A stretch of 64,000 nt of DNA from Microbacterium proteolyticum (GCF_029639405.1 NZ_CP121274.1:3038001-3102000); one strand, 5' to 3'; counted from the stretch's first letter, positions 39,433 through 50,041 are shown. Translations and numbers: made by a program. The notes: generated from the letters alone by a model not told the origin.

Positions 39433-40686
39433 ATGAAGACGATGTCCGTACTCGCCAGCACACCTGACCCCACGACGAGCCCGAGCGCCCCGAGCAGTCC
39501 GGCCGATCTCGTCCTCCCCTCCTCCTGGGCGTGGATCGGAGAGCAACTGCTCGGCTTCGGCGGGGTACTCCTGCAGATCTTCGGGATCATCGTCGGCGTC
39601 ACGATCGCGGCCTGGGTGCTGCGTCTCATCATCCGGCGCGTCGTCGATCGCATCGTCAACGGTGCGAAGAAGAACGCCCGGGTGGACGACACGCAGGCGC
39701 TCGACCGTTCGCCGCTCGCCGCCGTCCGCCTCGTTCAGCGCACGCGGACCCTGGGCACGATCCTCCAGAACATCGTCAACGTCGTGCTCGTGATCGCCGC
39801 CCTGGTGTGGATCGCCGGGATCGTCGCGCCCGATGCGCTGGCATCCCTCACCCTGCTCACCGCGGCGATCGGCGCGGGTCTGGGCTTCGGCGCCCAGAAC
39901 ATCGTCAAGGACGTGCTGAACGGGATTTTCATCGTCGCCGAGGACCAGATCGGGATCGGCGACGTCGTGGACCTCGGCCTCGCGACCGGGATCGTCGAGT
40001 TCGTGAGCGTGCGCATCACGCACGTCCGCGACGTCAACGGCACGCTCTGGTACGTCCGCAACGGCGAGATCACCCGCATCGGCAACATGTCGCAAGGGTG
40101 GGCCCGGGTCATCATCGACCTGGCGGTGCCCACGGACGCCGACATCGACGAGGTCGAGAAGGCGATGCTCACCGCGGCGAAGACCCTCGCGAAAGAGACG
40201 AAGTGGCGGTCTCGCATCATCGAGCAGCCCGAGATCTGGGGCCTGGAGTCGATCAGCGGCGACGCCCTGGTGATCCGTCTCGTGATGAAGACCCGATCGG
40301 GCGCGAAGGACGACGTCGCGCGGGAGCTGCGCGTGCGTCTCAAGCGCGCGATCGACGCGCTCGGCGTCACCCTCCCGCAGCTGAACTCGATCGTCCTCAC
40401 CGGCGCCGAGGGGGCACAGAGCGTGCGCGGGGCGCACCCCCCGAAGACCAAGCCCACCCCCGTCGCCACCGCACCCGAACGTCCGGTCTGGCGTCCGCGG
40501 CGTAAGAAGCTCGCCGTGTCGGACACGGTGTTGGACGCGGATGCCGTGGCTGCCGAGATCGCGGCGGAGAAGGCGCGTCCGACAAAGCCGAAGACCGAAG
40601 AGGCCGCGCCGCGGGTCGACGACGGCGACGTGATCAAGCCCACTCCCCCCGCCGTGCGGGCCGACGACGATGGAGCATCCGCGTGA
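39433..40686 (+). CDS. Mechanosensitive ion channel, MscS family
   Basis: A 417-residue channel that releases solutes on hypo-osmotic shock. Three helices lie in residues 35-165, the pore helix is GAGLGFGAQNIVKDVLNGIF, and the beta domain and an alpha/beta domain follow. The last 75 residues are a Pro/Lys/Ala-rich cytoplasmic tail. The exact start is uncertain: ATG at 39433 is used, ATG at 39442 is equally possible, and an in-frame ATG at 39391 lies in the terminator stem. The stop overlaps the globin start. Confidence 0.9.
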   Translation: MKTMSVLASTPDPTTSPSAPSSPADLVLPSSWAWIGEQLLGFGGVLLQIFGIIVGVTIAAWVLRLIIRRVVDRIVNGAKKNARVDDTQALDRSPLAAVRLVQRTRTLGTILQNIVNVVLVIAALVWIAGIVAPDALASLTLLTAAIGAGLGFGAQNIVKDVLNGIFIVAEDQIGIGDVVDLGLATGIVEFVSVRITHVRDVNGTLWYVRNGEITRIGNMSQGWARVIIDLAVPTDADIDEVEKAMLTAAKTLAKETKWRSRIIEQPEIWGLESISGDALVIRLVMKTRSGAKDDVARELRVRLKRAIDALGVTLPQLNSIVLTGAEGAQSVRGAHPPKTKPTPVATAPERPVWRPRRKKLAVSDTVLDADAVAAEIAAEKARPTKPKTEEAAPRVDDGDVIKPTPPAVRADDDGASA

Positions 40687-41132
40687 GCGAGCCGATCAGC
40701 CTCTACGAGCAGGTCGGCGGGATGGGCACCTTCCGTCGACTCGTCGACGCCTTCTACCGCGGGGTGGCCGAAGACGAAGTGCTGAAGCCGATGTACCCCG
40801 AGGAAGACCTTGGGCCCGCGGCGGAACGGCTCACGCTCTTCCTCGCCCAGTACTGGGGCGGCCCCACGACCTATGGCGAGCGACGCGGTCACCCGCGCCT
40901 GCGGATGCGGCACATGCCGTTCCACGTCGACCCCGACGCACGGGACCGGTGGCTCCGTCACATGCGCGCGGCCGTCGACGAGATCGCCCTGCCGCCGGCG
41001 CTGGAGGCGCCCCTCTGGGACTACCTGGAGCGCGCGGCCCACGCCATGGTGAACACGTTCGAGTCCCGGGGAATCGGACCGACCCGCGACGGGCGCGCCG
41101 ACACCGGTCTGCCGATCCGTCCCGCCGGCTGA
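40683..41132 (+). CDS. glbO: Group II truncated haemoglobin
   Basis: A 149-residue 2-on-2 globin of the GlbO type, used in oxygen or NO chemistry in actinobacteria. It has SLYEQVGGMGTFRRLVDAFY, the heme pocket region WGGPTTYGERRGHPRLRMRH with proximal His and the group II Trp late in the protein (LWDYL). It starts at GTG within the mscS stop region (GTGA), so it is translated from the same mRNA. The functional link to an osmotic channel is unclear. Confidence 0.93.
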   Translation: MSEPISLYEQVGGMGTFRRLVDAFYRGVAEDEVLKPMYPEEDLGPAAERLTLFLAQYWGGPTTYGERRGHPRLRMRHMPFHVDPDARDRWLRHMRAAVDEIALPPALEAPLWDYLERAAHAMVNTFESRGIGPTRDGRADTGLPIRPAG

Positions 41133-41212
41133 TCCCGGGCACGGCGATCCACCGGGCCGCACATCCACCGGTCGCGGGCGAGCTGGCGCGACCCACCGTG
41201 ACCGAACGCGCG

Positions 41213-42052
41213 TCAGCGACCGAGGAAGTCGCCGAAACCCGGGATGTCGAGGTTCGACAACCGCTCGCCCCAGCCGCCGATCTGCTCGCCCGCTCCCGAC
41301 ACGGCATCCTGAGCCCCACCGGCCCACTCGCCGAGATCGGTTCCGCCGGCGAGGGAGGCGAGATCGACTCCGGATGCCAACGACTCGAGGTCGACCCCCT
41401 CGGCGAGGCCGGCGAAATCGACGCCCATCTGCCCGGCATGCGCGAGCAGCGGCGCGGCGACGGCACTGACGACGGCGCCTCCGGCAACCGCGGCGAGGAG
41501 CCCTCCCGCACCGACGACGCCCGCTCCGATGAGGCCGCCACGGCCCGCGCGCGCCAGGATCGTCGACATGCGACCAGGGTGCGCAGCCTCCGCGCGGGCA
41601 GCGGTGCGTGCCAGATCGTGGGCGCTGTCCGACCGCGGGCGCTCGGGGGGCGCCAGCTCCGCATCCATCCGCTCCCGCACGTGCGCGCGTTGGGTCGGGC
41701 TCAGGCGCGCGAAGGCATCGCGGTGGATCTCCTCGACGCGGTCGGGATCGGCCGTGCGCAGCAGATAGTCGTAGCGAGCGATCGCCGCGCGGTCGCTCTC
41801 CGAGACGGAGGCTGAATCGGCGGCGGGCGAGGTGGGGACAGCTCCGCTCGCTGTCGAGGACGGAGGACGAACCGCAGGTGTTCCAGATGCGGTCCCGGAG
41901 CGGCCGTCGCCCGTGACCGCGTCCGCGGCGGAGCGCACCACATCACGCCAGTCGGTGCGGCCGCCTCCCGCGCCCGACGGGCGAGACGGCGAGGATGCGG
42001 CTTTCTCGACAGCTCGAGAGGCGAGGGAGACCAGGCGGGAGAACGAGACCAT
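41213..42052 (-). CDS. Hypothetical protein with hydrophobic C-terminal half
   Basis: A 279-residue protein. Residues 1-80 are low-complexity Ser/Ala/Pro; residues about 85-150 look helical (ARYDYLLRTADPDRVEEIHR); residues 160-200 form one long Gly/Ala/Val hydrophobic stretch. The end has short near-repeats EGVDLESLAS, GVDLASLAG and GTDLGEWAG. I recognise no family function. The start MVSFSRLVSL follows AAAGGT; an ATG 7 codons upstream is possible. Confidence 0.65.
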   Translation of the reverse strand: MVSFSRLVSLASRAVEKAASSPSRPSGAGGGRTDWRDVVRSAADAVTGDGRSGTASGTPAVRPPSSTASGAVPTSPAADSASVSESDRAAIARYDYLLRTADPDRVEEIHRDAFARLSPTQRAHVRERMDAELAPPERPRSDSAHDLARTAARAEAAHPGRMSTILARAGRGGLIGAGVVGAGGLLAAVAGGAVVSAVAAPLLAHAGQMGVDFAGLAEGVDLESLASGVDLASLAGGTDLGEWAGGAQDAVSGAGEQIGGWGERLSNLDIPGFGDFLGR

Positions 42053-42185
42053 GGCAGACCTTTGAACGGGCAACGCGAAGCTGCGGCGTCAAGGTCTCCT
42101 CCGCCCGAGTCGGACCGATGCGCCCGGAGACCAATCGTGGTCTCGTGATGACGGAGGCATCGCGACGGGAGTACTCCCCCTGCAC
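42053..42185. other. Short intergenic stretch without visible gene
   Basis: Leader and promoter of the 279-residue gene on the minus strand are expected here. I see no clear -10 or operator. Confidence 0.4.
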
Positions 42186-42224
42186 GACTCAGCCTAGGCC
42201 GCCCGCCTATGGGCCGGCTGAGTC
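42186..42224 (-). terminator. Hairpin overlapping a stop codon
   Basis: GACTCAGCC and GGCTGAGTC form a perfect 9-bp outer stem with GGCC/GCCC inner pairing. The second arm overlaps the TGA of the 222-residue gene on the minus strand (42223-42225). Confidence 0.65.
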
Positions 42225-42891
42225 ACCCGCCGGTGGCACGCACCGGCGTCAGGCCGGAGCGCACCGGCCCGCGCACGAGCACGTGACCGCGGGCCAGGGT
42301 GAGACGCGTCCAGACCCCGCTCGTGCGCACGGCGGCCTGCTCTGCACCCGCGATGAAGCCGAGGGCGTAGGCGGTGAACGCCGTGCCGAGCGCGAGGCCG
42401 CCGAGAGCCTCGTCCGGCTGCCCCCACACCTGGGCGCGCACCGTGCGGACGACGTCCTCGCCCGGATCGGACGGGAGGGCGTCGGCCACGGCCGCGATAC
42501 CGTACTGGGCCCGGGCGGCGAGGACCGCGCTGTCGAGAGCATCCACTTCGGTCCAGCCGCCACGCGGTGGGGACACCCCCGCCCAGGCCGGGGCGCTCGC
42601 GGTCTCGGGCAGGACGACCGCGGAGGCGTCGTCGGGTGCGGCCAGGAGAGCGGATGCCTCGACCACGAGATCGCACTGCAACTCCGGGTCGATGACCGAT
42701 ACGCGAAGGCCCAGCACGGTGGGCGTGGCATCCAGAAGGCCCCGGGGGGCGAGCGGGGCGGCCGTGGTCACGAGGACCCCGCCGTCGGCGCGGAGCCGCA
42801 CCGTCCCGTCACCGAGCCGGACGGCGCGGGAGGCGAAGGTCAGCAGGTCGGCGGCCGCCTGCGGGTCGGGGAACAACAGGCGCGCGGACAC
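42223..42891 (-). CDS. Hypothetical protein, conserved in Microbacteriaceae (inferred)
   Basis: A 222-residue soluble protein (VSARLLFPDPQAAADLLTFA) with alternating beta strands and helices and no recognised catalytic motif. I cannot name the family. It starts at GTG with TAGTTT 7 nt upstream; the reverse complement AAACTA overlaps a plus-strand TAAACT that may serve the divergent thioesterase gene. Confidence 0.7.
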   Translation of the reverse strand: MSARLLFPDPQAAADLLTFASRAVRLGDGTVRLRADGGVLVTTAAPLAPRGLLDATPTVLGLRVSVIDPELQCDLVVEASALLAAPDDASAVVLPETASAPAWAGVSPPRGGWTEVDALDSAVLAARAQYGIAAVADALPSDPGEDVVRTVRAQVWGQPDEALGGLALGTAFTAYALGFIAGAEQAAVRTSGVWTRLTLARGHVLVRGPVRSGLTPVRATGG

Positions 42892-42943
42892 CCGCCCTAA
42901 ACTATCAAGCGACGCAGACCTCTGCGGCGGAACGGGAGTGAGC

Positions 42944-43822
42944 GTGACCGACGCCATCGACCCCGTCGCCTCTCTGCTCGCGGTGCTCGACCTCCGCGAC
43001 GCGGGCGCACGGACCACCGAAGACATCTTCACCGGCGTCTCGCAGCCCATGCCGTTCGGGCGTGTCTTCGGCGGGCAGGTGCTCGCGCAGTCCATCGAGG
43101 CGGCGTCGCGAACCCTTCCGCCCAAGCGCACGGTGCACTCGATGCACGGGTATTTCCTCCGGCCGGGCGACCCGTCCGACGGCGTCACGTTCTCGGTCGA
43201 TCGCATCCATGATGGACGGTCGTTCTCGACGCGCCGGACTCAGGCCTTCCAGGCCGGCGTCCCGATCTTCTCGATGATCGCGTCGTTCCAGGACGACGAC
43301 CCCGGTCTCGAACACGCGGAGCCGATGCCGGAGGGCATTCCTCAGCCGGAAGACCTGCCGCCGCTCGACGACGCGTCTCTGCACCCGCTGAGCCGGCGCG
43401 CGATCGCGGACAGCCCCGTCGAGGTCGTGCACGTCCCGTCTCCGGTGTATACCGTCGTGGAAGGGCCGCACGTTCCTCGTCAGGCGGTGTGGATGCGCAC
43501 GCGGCGCGCGCTGCCGGACGACCCGGCCGTGCACCGCGCCGCGCTCGCCTATCTCAGCGACCTCACCATTCAGGAGCCGATCCTGCGTGGTCACGGCGTG
43601 CCCTGGGGTACCCGCGGGCTGCGGGTGGCGAGCCTCGACCACGCCATGTGGTGGCATCGCGCCGGGCGGGTCGACGAGTGGCTCCTCTACGTGCAGGAGT
43701 CGCCGAACGCGCGCGGGGGGCGCGGCCTGTCGACCGGTCGCATCTACACCCGCGAGGGCACGCTCCTGGCGAGTGTGGCCCAGGAGGTCATGGTGCGGGT
43801 ACCGGGCGAGAACGGCGCGTGA
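42944..43822 (+). CDS. tesB: Acyl-CoA thioesterase II (TesB type)
   Basis: A 292-residue double hotdog enzyme that hydrolyses medium- to long-chain acyl-CoA. It has PFGRVFGGQVLAQSIEAASR, the HSMHGYFLRPGDP segment, and the catalytic Asp region LRVASLDHAMWWHR (Asp) with Gln near QESPNARGGRG. The GTG at 42944 follows GGGAG; another GTG two codons earlier is possible. Its TGA stop lies inside a family A palindrome. Confidence 0.93.
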   Translation: MTDAIDPVASLLAVLDLRDAGARTTEDIFTGVSQPMPFGRVFGGQVLAQSIEAASRTLPPKRTVHSMHGYFLRPGDPSDGVTFSVDRIHDGRSFSTRRTQAFQAGVPIFSMIASFQDDDPGLEHAEPMPEGIPQPEDLPPLDDASLHPLSRRAIADSPVEVVHVPSPVYTVVEGPHVPRQAVWMRTRRALPDDPAVHRAALAYLSDLTIQEPILRGHGVPWGTRGLRVASLDHAMWWHRAGRVDEWLLYVQESPNARGGRGLSTGRIYTREGTLLASVAQEVMVRVPGENGA

Positions 43823-43880
43823 GTCGCCAAGAATCGTCGCTTCCGGCCGCATCCAGGCGACAGAACTTGGCGACTCACGC
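43817..43880. repeat. 64-bp palindrome, family A copy 4
   Basis: The outer arms GCGTGAGTCGCCAAG and CTTGGCGACTCACGC are perfect over 15 bp; inner GTCGCTT and AGGCGAC pair with one G-T. The element's GCGTGAG supplies the TGA stop codon of tesB (43820-43822). The second thioesterase gene converges 13 bp beyond it. Confidence 0.88.
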
Positions 43881-43892
43881 GGGCTCGCGGCG

Positions 43893-44412
43893 TCAGCGGC
43901 CGCGGCGTCGGTACTCGATCGGGTCACCGACGTAGGGGCCCCACGCGGCGCGCTCGGTCTCGCTCCAGCGGATGGGGCGTCCGCTCGCGGTGTCGACGAG
44001 CACGACGACAGCGGTCGCCCGCGCGTAGAGCACGGGCTCGTCCTCGCCTGTGGGACTGAAGACCTCGAAGCAGATGTCGGCGCTCGAGCCGCCCATCGCG
44101 CCGATCCACAGGCGCACGTCGAGTGGACGCTGGCTGTAGGGAACCGGGCGGAGGTACTCGATCTCCTGCCGGGCGATCAGGGTCGCCCGCTCGCCGCCGC
44201 TTTCCAGGACGCTCATGTCGAAGACCGCGGTCGGGAGGGCCTCGCCCTCTTCGTCACCGCGCCAGAAGGCGCGCAGACGCGCCTCCTCGAGGAGCTTGAG
44301 CATCGAGGTGTTGTTGACGTGCCCGAGCGCGTCGAGATCGCCCCAGCGCAGGTGGATGGGGACGTGCAGCCGCGCGGGCCCGGCCGCTGCCGGACCCGCG
44401 GGCGCCGTCGAC

Positions 44413-44420
<8 letters not shown>
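43893..44420 (-). CDS. Hotdog-fold acyl-CoA thioesterase (4-hydroxybenzoyl-CoA type)
   Basis: A 175-residue single-hotdog thioesterase with LRWGDLDALGHVNNTSML (catalytic Asp) and the ARATAVVVLVD strand. Substrate unknown. The GTG start sits inside the end of ettA (GTGACTGA), so it is translationally coupled to that ribosome factor. That pairing and its convergence on tesB look fortuitous in function. Confidence 0.88.
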
Positions 44421-46092
<1,672 letters not shown>

Positions 46093-46325
46093 CGAGGACG
46101 TACCACCTTCGATCGGGGATGAGGGCCGCGCCCGCCCGGTTCGCCGACTCGATCTCGGCGGAGCACCCGGGTGCGCGGAAGTCCCGATCAGCCTATCAAG
46201 GCCGCCTGTGCGGGCGCCGTCCGACGCGGGCCACGGGTGACCGGAGCCGCGGCGACGGCCGAGCCGCTCGCGACGGGGTCACCGCCCGCGGACCGGCACC
46301 CCCGTTTCCACCCGGCCCCGTGGTG

Positions 46326-46820
46326 TCACCAGTCGATCGCGCGCGTCTGCCCGATCAGGCACGCGCCGGTGGACAGCCCCGGCAGCACGGTGGCCACGGG
46401 GTCGCCGATGGACGGGCCCACCTGACCGACGAGGCAGTCCTCACCCCACCGCACCGAGAACTCGATGCTCTCGGCGGGGTTGCCGATCGTCGTGGTGTCG
46501 GGTGTGACCTGCATCGCCGCCTTGTCAAAACCGGCGGCGACGAGGGCGTCGACGTAGGCCCGCCCGGACACCTGGTCGGGTCCGGCCCACACCGCGCGCA
46601 CGACATCCGCGAAGAGGGGGAGGTTCTCCGCCGCCGACCCCGTGGGGACGAGGGTCGGGACCGCAGCGGACGCCGAGGGAGTCGTCGCTGCCGTCGCCGT
46701 CGCCGCGGGGGTCGCGACCGCCTCGGAAGGACCGTCGGACGGTGTCGGGGTACAGCCCGCCAGCGCGAGAACGGCCGCCGCCGCCAGAACGGTGGCCGGT
46801 CGGGGTGTCAGGCGAATCAC
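46326..46820 (-). CDS. Putative lipoprotein (DUF6993-like)
   Basis: A 164-residue secreted lipoprotein. The signal peptide ends in the lipobox LALAGC with the lipidated Cys at about residue 23, followed by a Thr/Pro/Ala linker and a compact domain (about 60-164) with two Cys in GEDCLVGQVG and TGACLIGQTR that may form a disulfide. It matches the short actinobacterial DUF6993 type, function unknown. The start is GTG with TAGACT 7 nt upstream. Confidence 0.8.
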   Translation of the reverse strand: MIRLTPRPATVLAAAAVLALAGCTPTPSDGPSEAVATPAATATAATTPSASAAVPTLVPTGSAAENLPLFADVVRAVWAGPDQVSGRAYVDALVAAGFDKAAMQVTPDTTTIGNPAESIEFSVRWGEDCLVGQVGPSIGDPVATVLPGLSTGACLIGQTRAIDW

Positions 46821-46859
46821 TCGCCCGAGTCTACGGACCGACCGCGCGCGCCCCGGCCG

Positions 46860-47402
46860 TCAGAACGGGGTCGCGTCGCCGACCTCGACGAGGGCGGGAG
46901 TCGACTTCCCCCCTTCGACGCCGTCGGGATCGGGTGCCCCGGCGGGAACGGACGGGGATTCTCCCGGCACGGCCCACGCGTCGTCGCCGCCCTCGGAGGA
47001 CGCACTGGACGCCTCACCCGATCCGGCCGTGGCGGTGTCGTCGCGCCGGACGCTCCGACGGAACGTCGACGCGCCCCATCGAAGATCGTGGCCGACGGCG
47101 TCCGCGGTGACGTCGGCGCTGACTCCGCGTTTGGCATCGGTCTCCCACTCGCGGAGGCGGAGCCGGCCCGCGACGATGACGCGTTCGCCCTTGCGGAGCG
47201 AAGCCAGCGCGTTCCTGCCCAGTTCGCCGAAGACCGAAACGGCGTAGTAGTTGGTGTGCCCGTCGATCCATTGGCCGCGTTCCCGGTCGAACCGGCGCTC
47301 GCTCACGGCGAGACGGAACGCCGCGATCGGCTCGCCGCCGCGGGTGGCTCGCTCCTCGGGGTCGCCGATGATGTTGCCGACGAGGGTGATGTGGTCGCTC
47401 AT
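46860..47402 (-). CDS. ssb: Single-stranded DNA-binding protein (paralogue)
   Basis: A 180-residue SSB with an OB fold in residues 1-110 (LVGNIIGDPEERATRGGEP, FGELGRNALASLRKGERVIVAGRL). The C-terminal part is Ser/Gly/Asp-rich and ends VGDATPF, a weakened form of the acidic DDDIPF tip. The main actinobacterial ssb normally lies between rpsF and rpsR, so this isolated copy is probably an SsbB-like paralogue for repair or uptake. AGAGAGGA precedes the ATG. Confidence 0.88.
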   Translation of the reverse strand: MSDHITLVGNIIGDPEERATRGGEPIAAFRLAVSERRFDRERGQWIDGHTNYYAVSVFGELGRNALASLRKGERVIVAGRLRLREWETDAKRGVSADVTADAVGHDLRWGASTFRRSVRRDDTATAGSGEASSASSEGGDDAWAVPGESPSVPAGAPDPDGVEGGKSTPALVEVGDATPF

Positions 47403-47591
47403 GATGTGTCCTCTCTGGGTTCGGGCTCCGGCATCCGTGTGCCCGACGGACGCCGGAGCCAGGGACAGAATGACCGGTCGGGCCAGAGAGTCGCAGGCCG
47501 CGGACGCCGTTCCGTGGAGAAGTCCGACGAACCGATCAGTGGGGAGAAGGAGCACCCCGGCGATGTCGGAGGCCCCTCGTAGCGTGAGGGC

Positions 47592-47849
47592 ATGACCACC
47601 GCACTGTGGAACGACCTCGCCCCGGCCCCGCGCCCGGCCGGGTGGGGAGCGGCGACCCACGTCGCCGCAGGCCTGTGGCGCATCGCCGACCCGCGCGGCG
47701 TCGTCGTGGGTCACGTGCGCGCGATCGCCGCCGATGACGGGTGGCGATACGCGGCCGAGCGTTTCCATGCGACGACGGGTCGGTTCCGCCGATTGGGCGA
47801 GTTCTGGTCGTCCAACGACGCACTGGAGTGCCTCCGCTACGCGCGGTAG
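47592..47849 (+). CDS. Small hypothetical protein
   Basis: An 85-residue protein (MTTALWNDLAPAPRPAGWG) with Trp/Arg-rich strands and GEFWSSNDALECLRYAR at the end. Family not recognised. TAGCGT exactly 6 nt before the ATG supports this start and a leaderless mRNA. It is divergent from ssb and converges on the MocR gene. Confidence 0.7.
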   Translation: MTTALWNDLAPAPRPAGWGAATHVAAGLWRIADPRGVVVGHVRAIAADDGWRYAAERFHATTGRFRRLGEFWSSNDALECLRYAR

Positions 47850-47952
47850 AGCTCCACGCGGGCGCGCCCCGGCGACCCCGCGAGGTCGGAGCCGGACGCA
47901 CGGACCACGACGATCGGGGCTGCAGAAAACAGACCCGATACGCCCTCGCGGC

Positions 47953-49371
47953 TCAGACCACGGTCGCGAGGTCGTCGAGCGCCGCTCCCGCCGCTGTCCC
48001 GCGCACGTCCTCCCAGGCGTGCCGGAGGATGTCGACGGCGCGCTCGAGCGTGTGCGGTGCGGCCGTGAACGGGATGCGCAGCCGCCGGTCGTGTCCTCCC
48101 TCGACCGCGAAGCGTGAGCCGGCGGACAGGAGCAGCCCACGGGCCCGCGCGCTCATCACGAGCGGGGTGCTGACCGGTTCTCCGAGGCCGACCCACAGCG
48201 ACACCCCTCCGTGCGCGTGCGGGATTTCCCACTCGGGGAAGCGCTCGACCAGTGCGCGCGTGAGTGCATCCCGACCGGCGCGCAGCAGATCCGCGCGCTG
48301 CGTGCTGATCTCATCGAGCCGGTGCAGCAGACGCGCCGCCACGGCCTGCTCGAACTCCGGGGTGCCCAGATCGTGCACCGGTCGGCCGCTCGCCAACCGC
48401 CGCACGATGTCGGCTTCGGCCCGGACCCATCCGACGCGCAGGCCGCCCCACACCGTCTTCCCCAGGGAACCGACCCTCACGATCCGGCCCAGGTCGGGGA
48501 AGGCGACCGGCGCGGTCGGACGGTCGATGTCCAGGCCCGAGGTCGTCTCGTCCAGCACGAGGTACGTCCCGGCGCGCTGCGCACCGTCGACGAACGCGGT
48601 CACCTCCTCCCGGCTCATGGTGCGACCGGTCGGGTTCTGGAACTCGGGCATGAGATAGGCCAGAGCCGGCAGCACCCGGGCGAACGTCTGCGCCGCTCGA
48701 TCGAGATCCCACCCGTCGTCCGGGGAGACGGGGACGCCGACGAGTCGGGCGCCCACGGCACGGAAGGCGTCCGCGCCGTGGGGGTAGGTCGGCGTCTCGA
48801 TGAGGACGCGGTCGGCGCGCGACAGGAGGACCGAAGCGATCAGGTGCAGTGCGCTCTGCGCCCCCGTGGTCACGAGGATCTGGTCGGGCTCGGTCGCGAG
48901 TCCGCGGTCGCGATAGTGCTGGGCGATGGCTTCGCGCAGTCCCGGCTCCCCGACGACGTCGTACCCCGTACGCGCGACCAGTGCGGCGGCATCCTGAGCC
49001 ACGTCCTGGATGACCGCCGGCAGACCGGGCCAGGCTGCGGGGCTCGCCTGCTGAAGGTCGATGACGCCGTCCCGCCGGTCGTCCGCGCCGGGGTCGTTGC
49101 GCCGGAGTGGCAGGGTCACGCTCCCGCTCCCGCGCAGGCTCTCGATGTGGCCGGTGTCTCGCAGGCTGCGGTACGTGGCGGCCACGGTGGTGCGACTCAA
49201 TCCCAGGGCCGCGGCCAGCTCGCGCTCGGCGGGAAGCGCGGTGCGCGGGGCGATGCGGTTGTCGAGGCACAGGAGGCGGATGCCGTCAGCCAGCGCCTCG
49301 TAGGCGGGGCCGCGGCCGCGCCAGCCACCGAGCGCCTCGGCGAGGGCGCGGGCGGAGATGCGGGAGTCCAT
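47953..49371 (-). CDS. MocR-family GntR/aminotransferase-fold regulator
   Basis: A 472-residue regulator. The N-terminal GntR winged helix (10-80, with ERELAAALGLSRTTVAATYRSL) is fused to a fold-type I aminotransferase-like domain that binds PLP; the Schiff-base Lys is in VGSLGKTVWGGLRVGWV (about residue 305). It is divergent from a YczE-type membrane protein, the arrangement known for YczR-YczE regulators. TACTCT is 6 nt before the ATG. It should control the membrane gene, and probably itself, in response to PLP or a PLP-amine adduct. Confidence 0.9.
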   Translation of the reverse strand: MDSRISARALAEALGGWRGRGPAYEALADGIRLLCLDNRIAPRTALPAERELAAALGLSRTTVAATYRSLRDTGHIESLRGSGSVTLPLRRNDPGADDRRDGVIDLQQASPAAWPGLPAVIQDVAQDAAALVARTGYDVVGEPGLREAIAQHYRDRGLATEPDQILVTTGAQSALHLIASVLLSRADRVLIETPTYPHGADAFRAVGARLVGVPVSPDDGWDLDRAAQTFARVLPALAYLMPEFQNPTGRTMSREEVTAFVDGAQRAGTYLVLDETTSGLDIDRPTAPVAFPDLGRIVRVGSLGKTVWGGLRVGWVRAEADIVRRLASGRPVHDLGTPEFEQAVAARLLHRLDEISTQRADLLRAGRDALTRALVERFPEWEIPHAHGGVSLWVGLGEPVSTPLVMSARARGLLLSAGSRFAVEGGHDRRLRIPFTAAPHTLERAVDILRHAWEDVRGTAAGAALDDLATVV

Positions 49372-49388
49372 GAGGCCAGAGTAACCAG

Positions 49389-49425
49389 ATTGGCACGCTT
49401 GCATAGACCCAATCCTGTGATTGGC
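49389..49425. promoter_or_regulatory. Repeated ATTGGC sites between mocR and yczE
   Basis: ATTGGC occurs at 49389-49394 and 49420-49425 as direct repeats 31 bp apart, about three helical turns. An inverted CCAATC lies at 49409-49414. MocR dimers typically bind spaced direct repeats in the divergent spacer. The second site coincides with the probable -10 (TTGGCT) of the membrane gene. Confidence 0.6.
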
Positions 49426-49432
49426 TCCTTTC

Positions 49433-50041
49433 GTGACCACCCGGATCCTTCGCCTGCTGATCGGCCTCTGCCTCTACGGCTTCGGCTGCGCCCTCACCAT
49501 CGCGGCCGGTCTCGGCGTCGACCCGTGGACGGTGTTCGCCGAGGGGCTCTCGCGCGTGACGGGGATCGGTGTCGGCTGGATCACCAACATCGTGGGACTC
49601 GGCGTGCTGCTCCTGTGGATCCCCCTCCGGCAGAGACCCGGCGTCGGCACGGTGGCCAACATCCTCCTGGTCGGGACGAGCATCCAGGTGTCCCTGACGT
49701 TCCTGCCGCATCCCGACACCCTGATCTGGCAGGCGCTGATGCTCGTGGGCGGAGTCGTCACCGTCGCGGCGGCCTCCGGACTGTACATCGGCGCGCGCTT
49801 CGGACCCGGCCCGCGCGACGGGCTGATGACCGGAATCCACGCCCGGTTCGGTTGGCCGATCTGGGCCTCGCGGCTCGCCGTCGAGGGCACCGTGCTGGTG
49901 GCGGGCTGGCTCCTCGGCGGCACGGTCGGCATCGGCACGGTCGTGTTCGCCCTCGGGATCGGACCGTTGGTGCACGTCGCACTGCGCCTGTTGGCCGCAC
50001 CCGAGCCGCGACGGCGTCTTCACCGCCCGGCCCGGGTGTGA
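49433..50041 (+). CDS. YczE/YyaS/YitT-family membrane protein
   Basis: A 202-residue integral membrane protein with about five helices. GLGVDPWTVFAEGLS after TM1 and ARFGPGPRDGLMTGIHARFG in the loop are the family marks. YczE-type proteins are thought to be transporters, possibly of B6 vitamers, because they pair with MocR regulators; no transport data are implied here. The GTG start lies 6 nt after TTGGCT. Confidence 0.88.
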   Translation: MTTRILRLLIGLCLYGFGCALTIAAGLGVDPWTVFAEGLSRVTGIGVGWITNIVGLGVLLLWIPLRQRPGVGTVANILLVGTSIQVSLTFLPHPDTLIWQALMLVGGVVTVAAASGLYIGARFGPGPRDGLMTGIHARFGWPIWASRLAVEGTVLVAGWLLGGTVGIGTVVFALGIGPLVHVALRLLAAPEPRRRLHRPARV

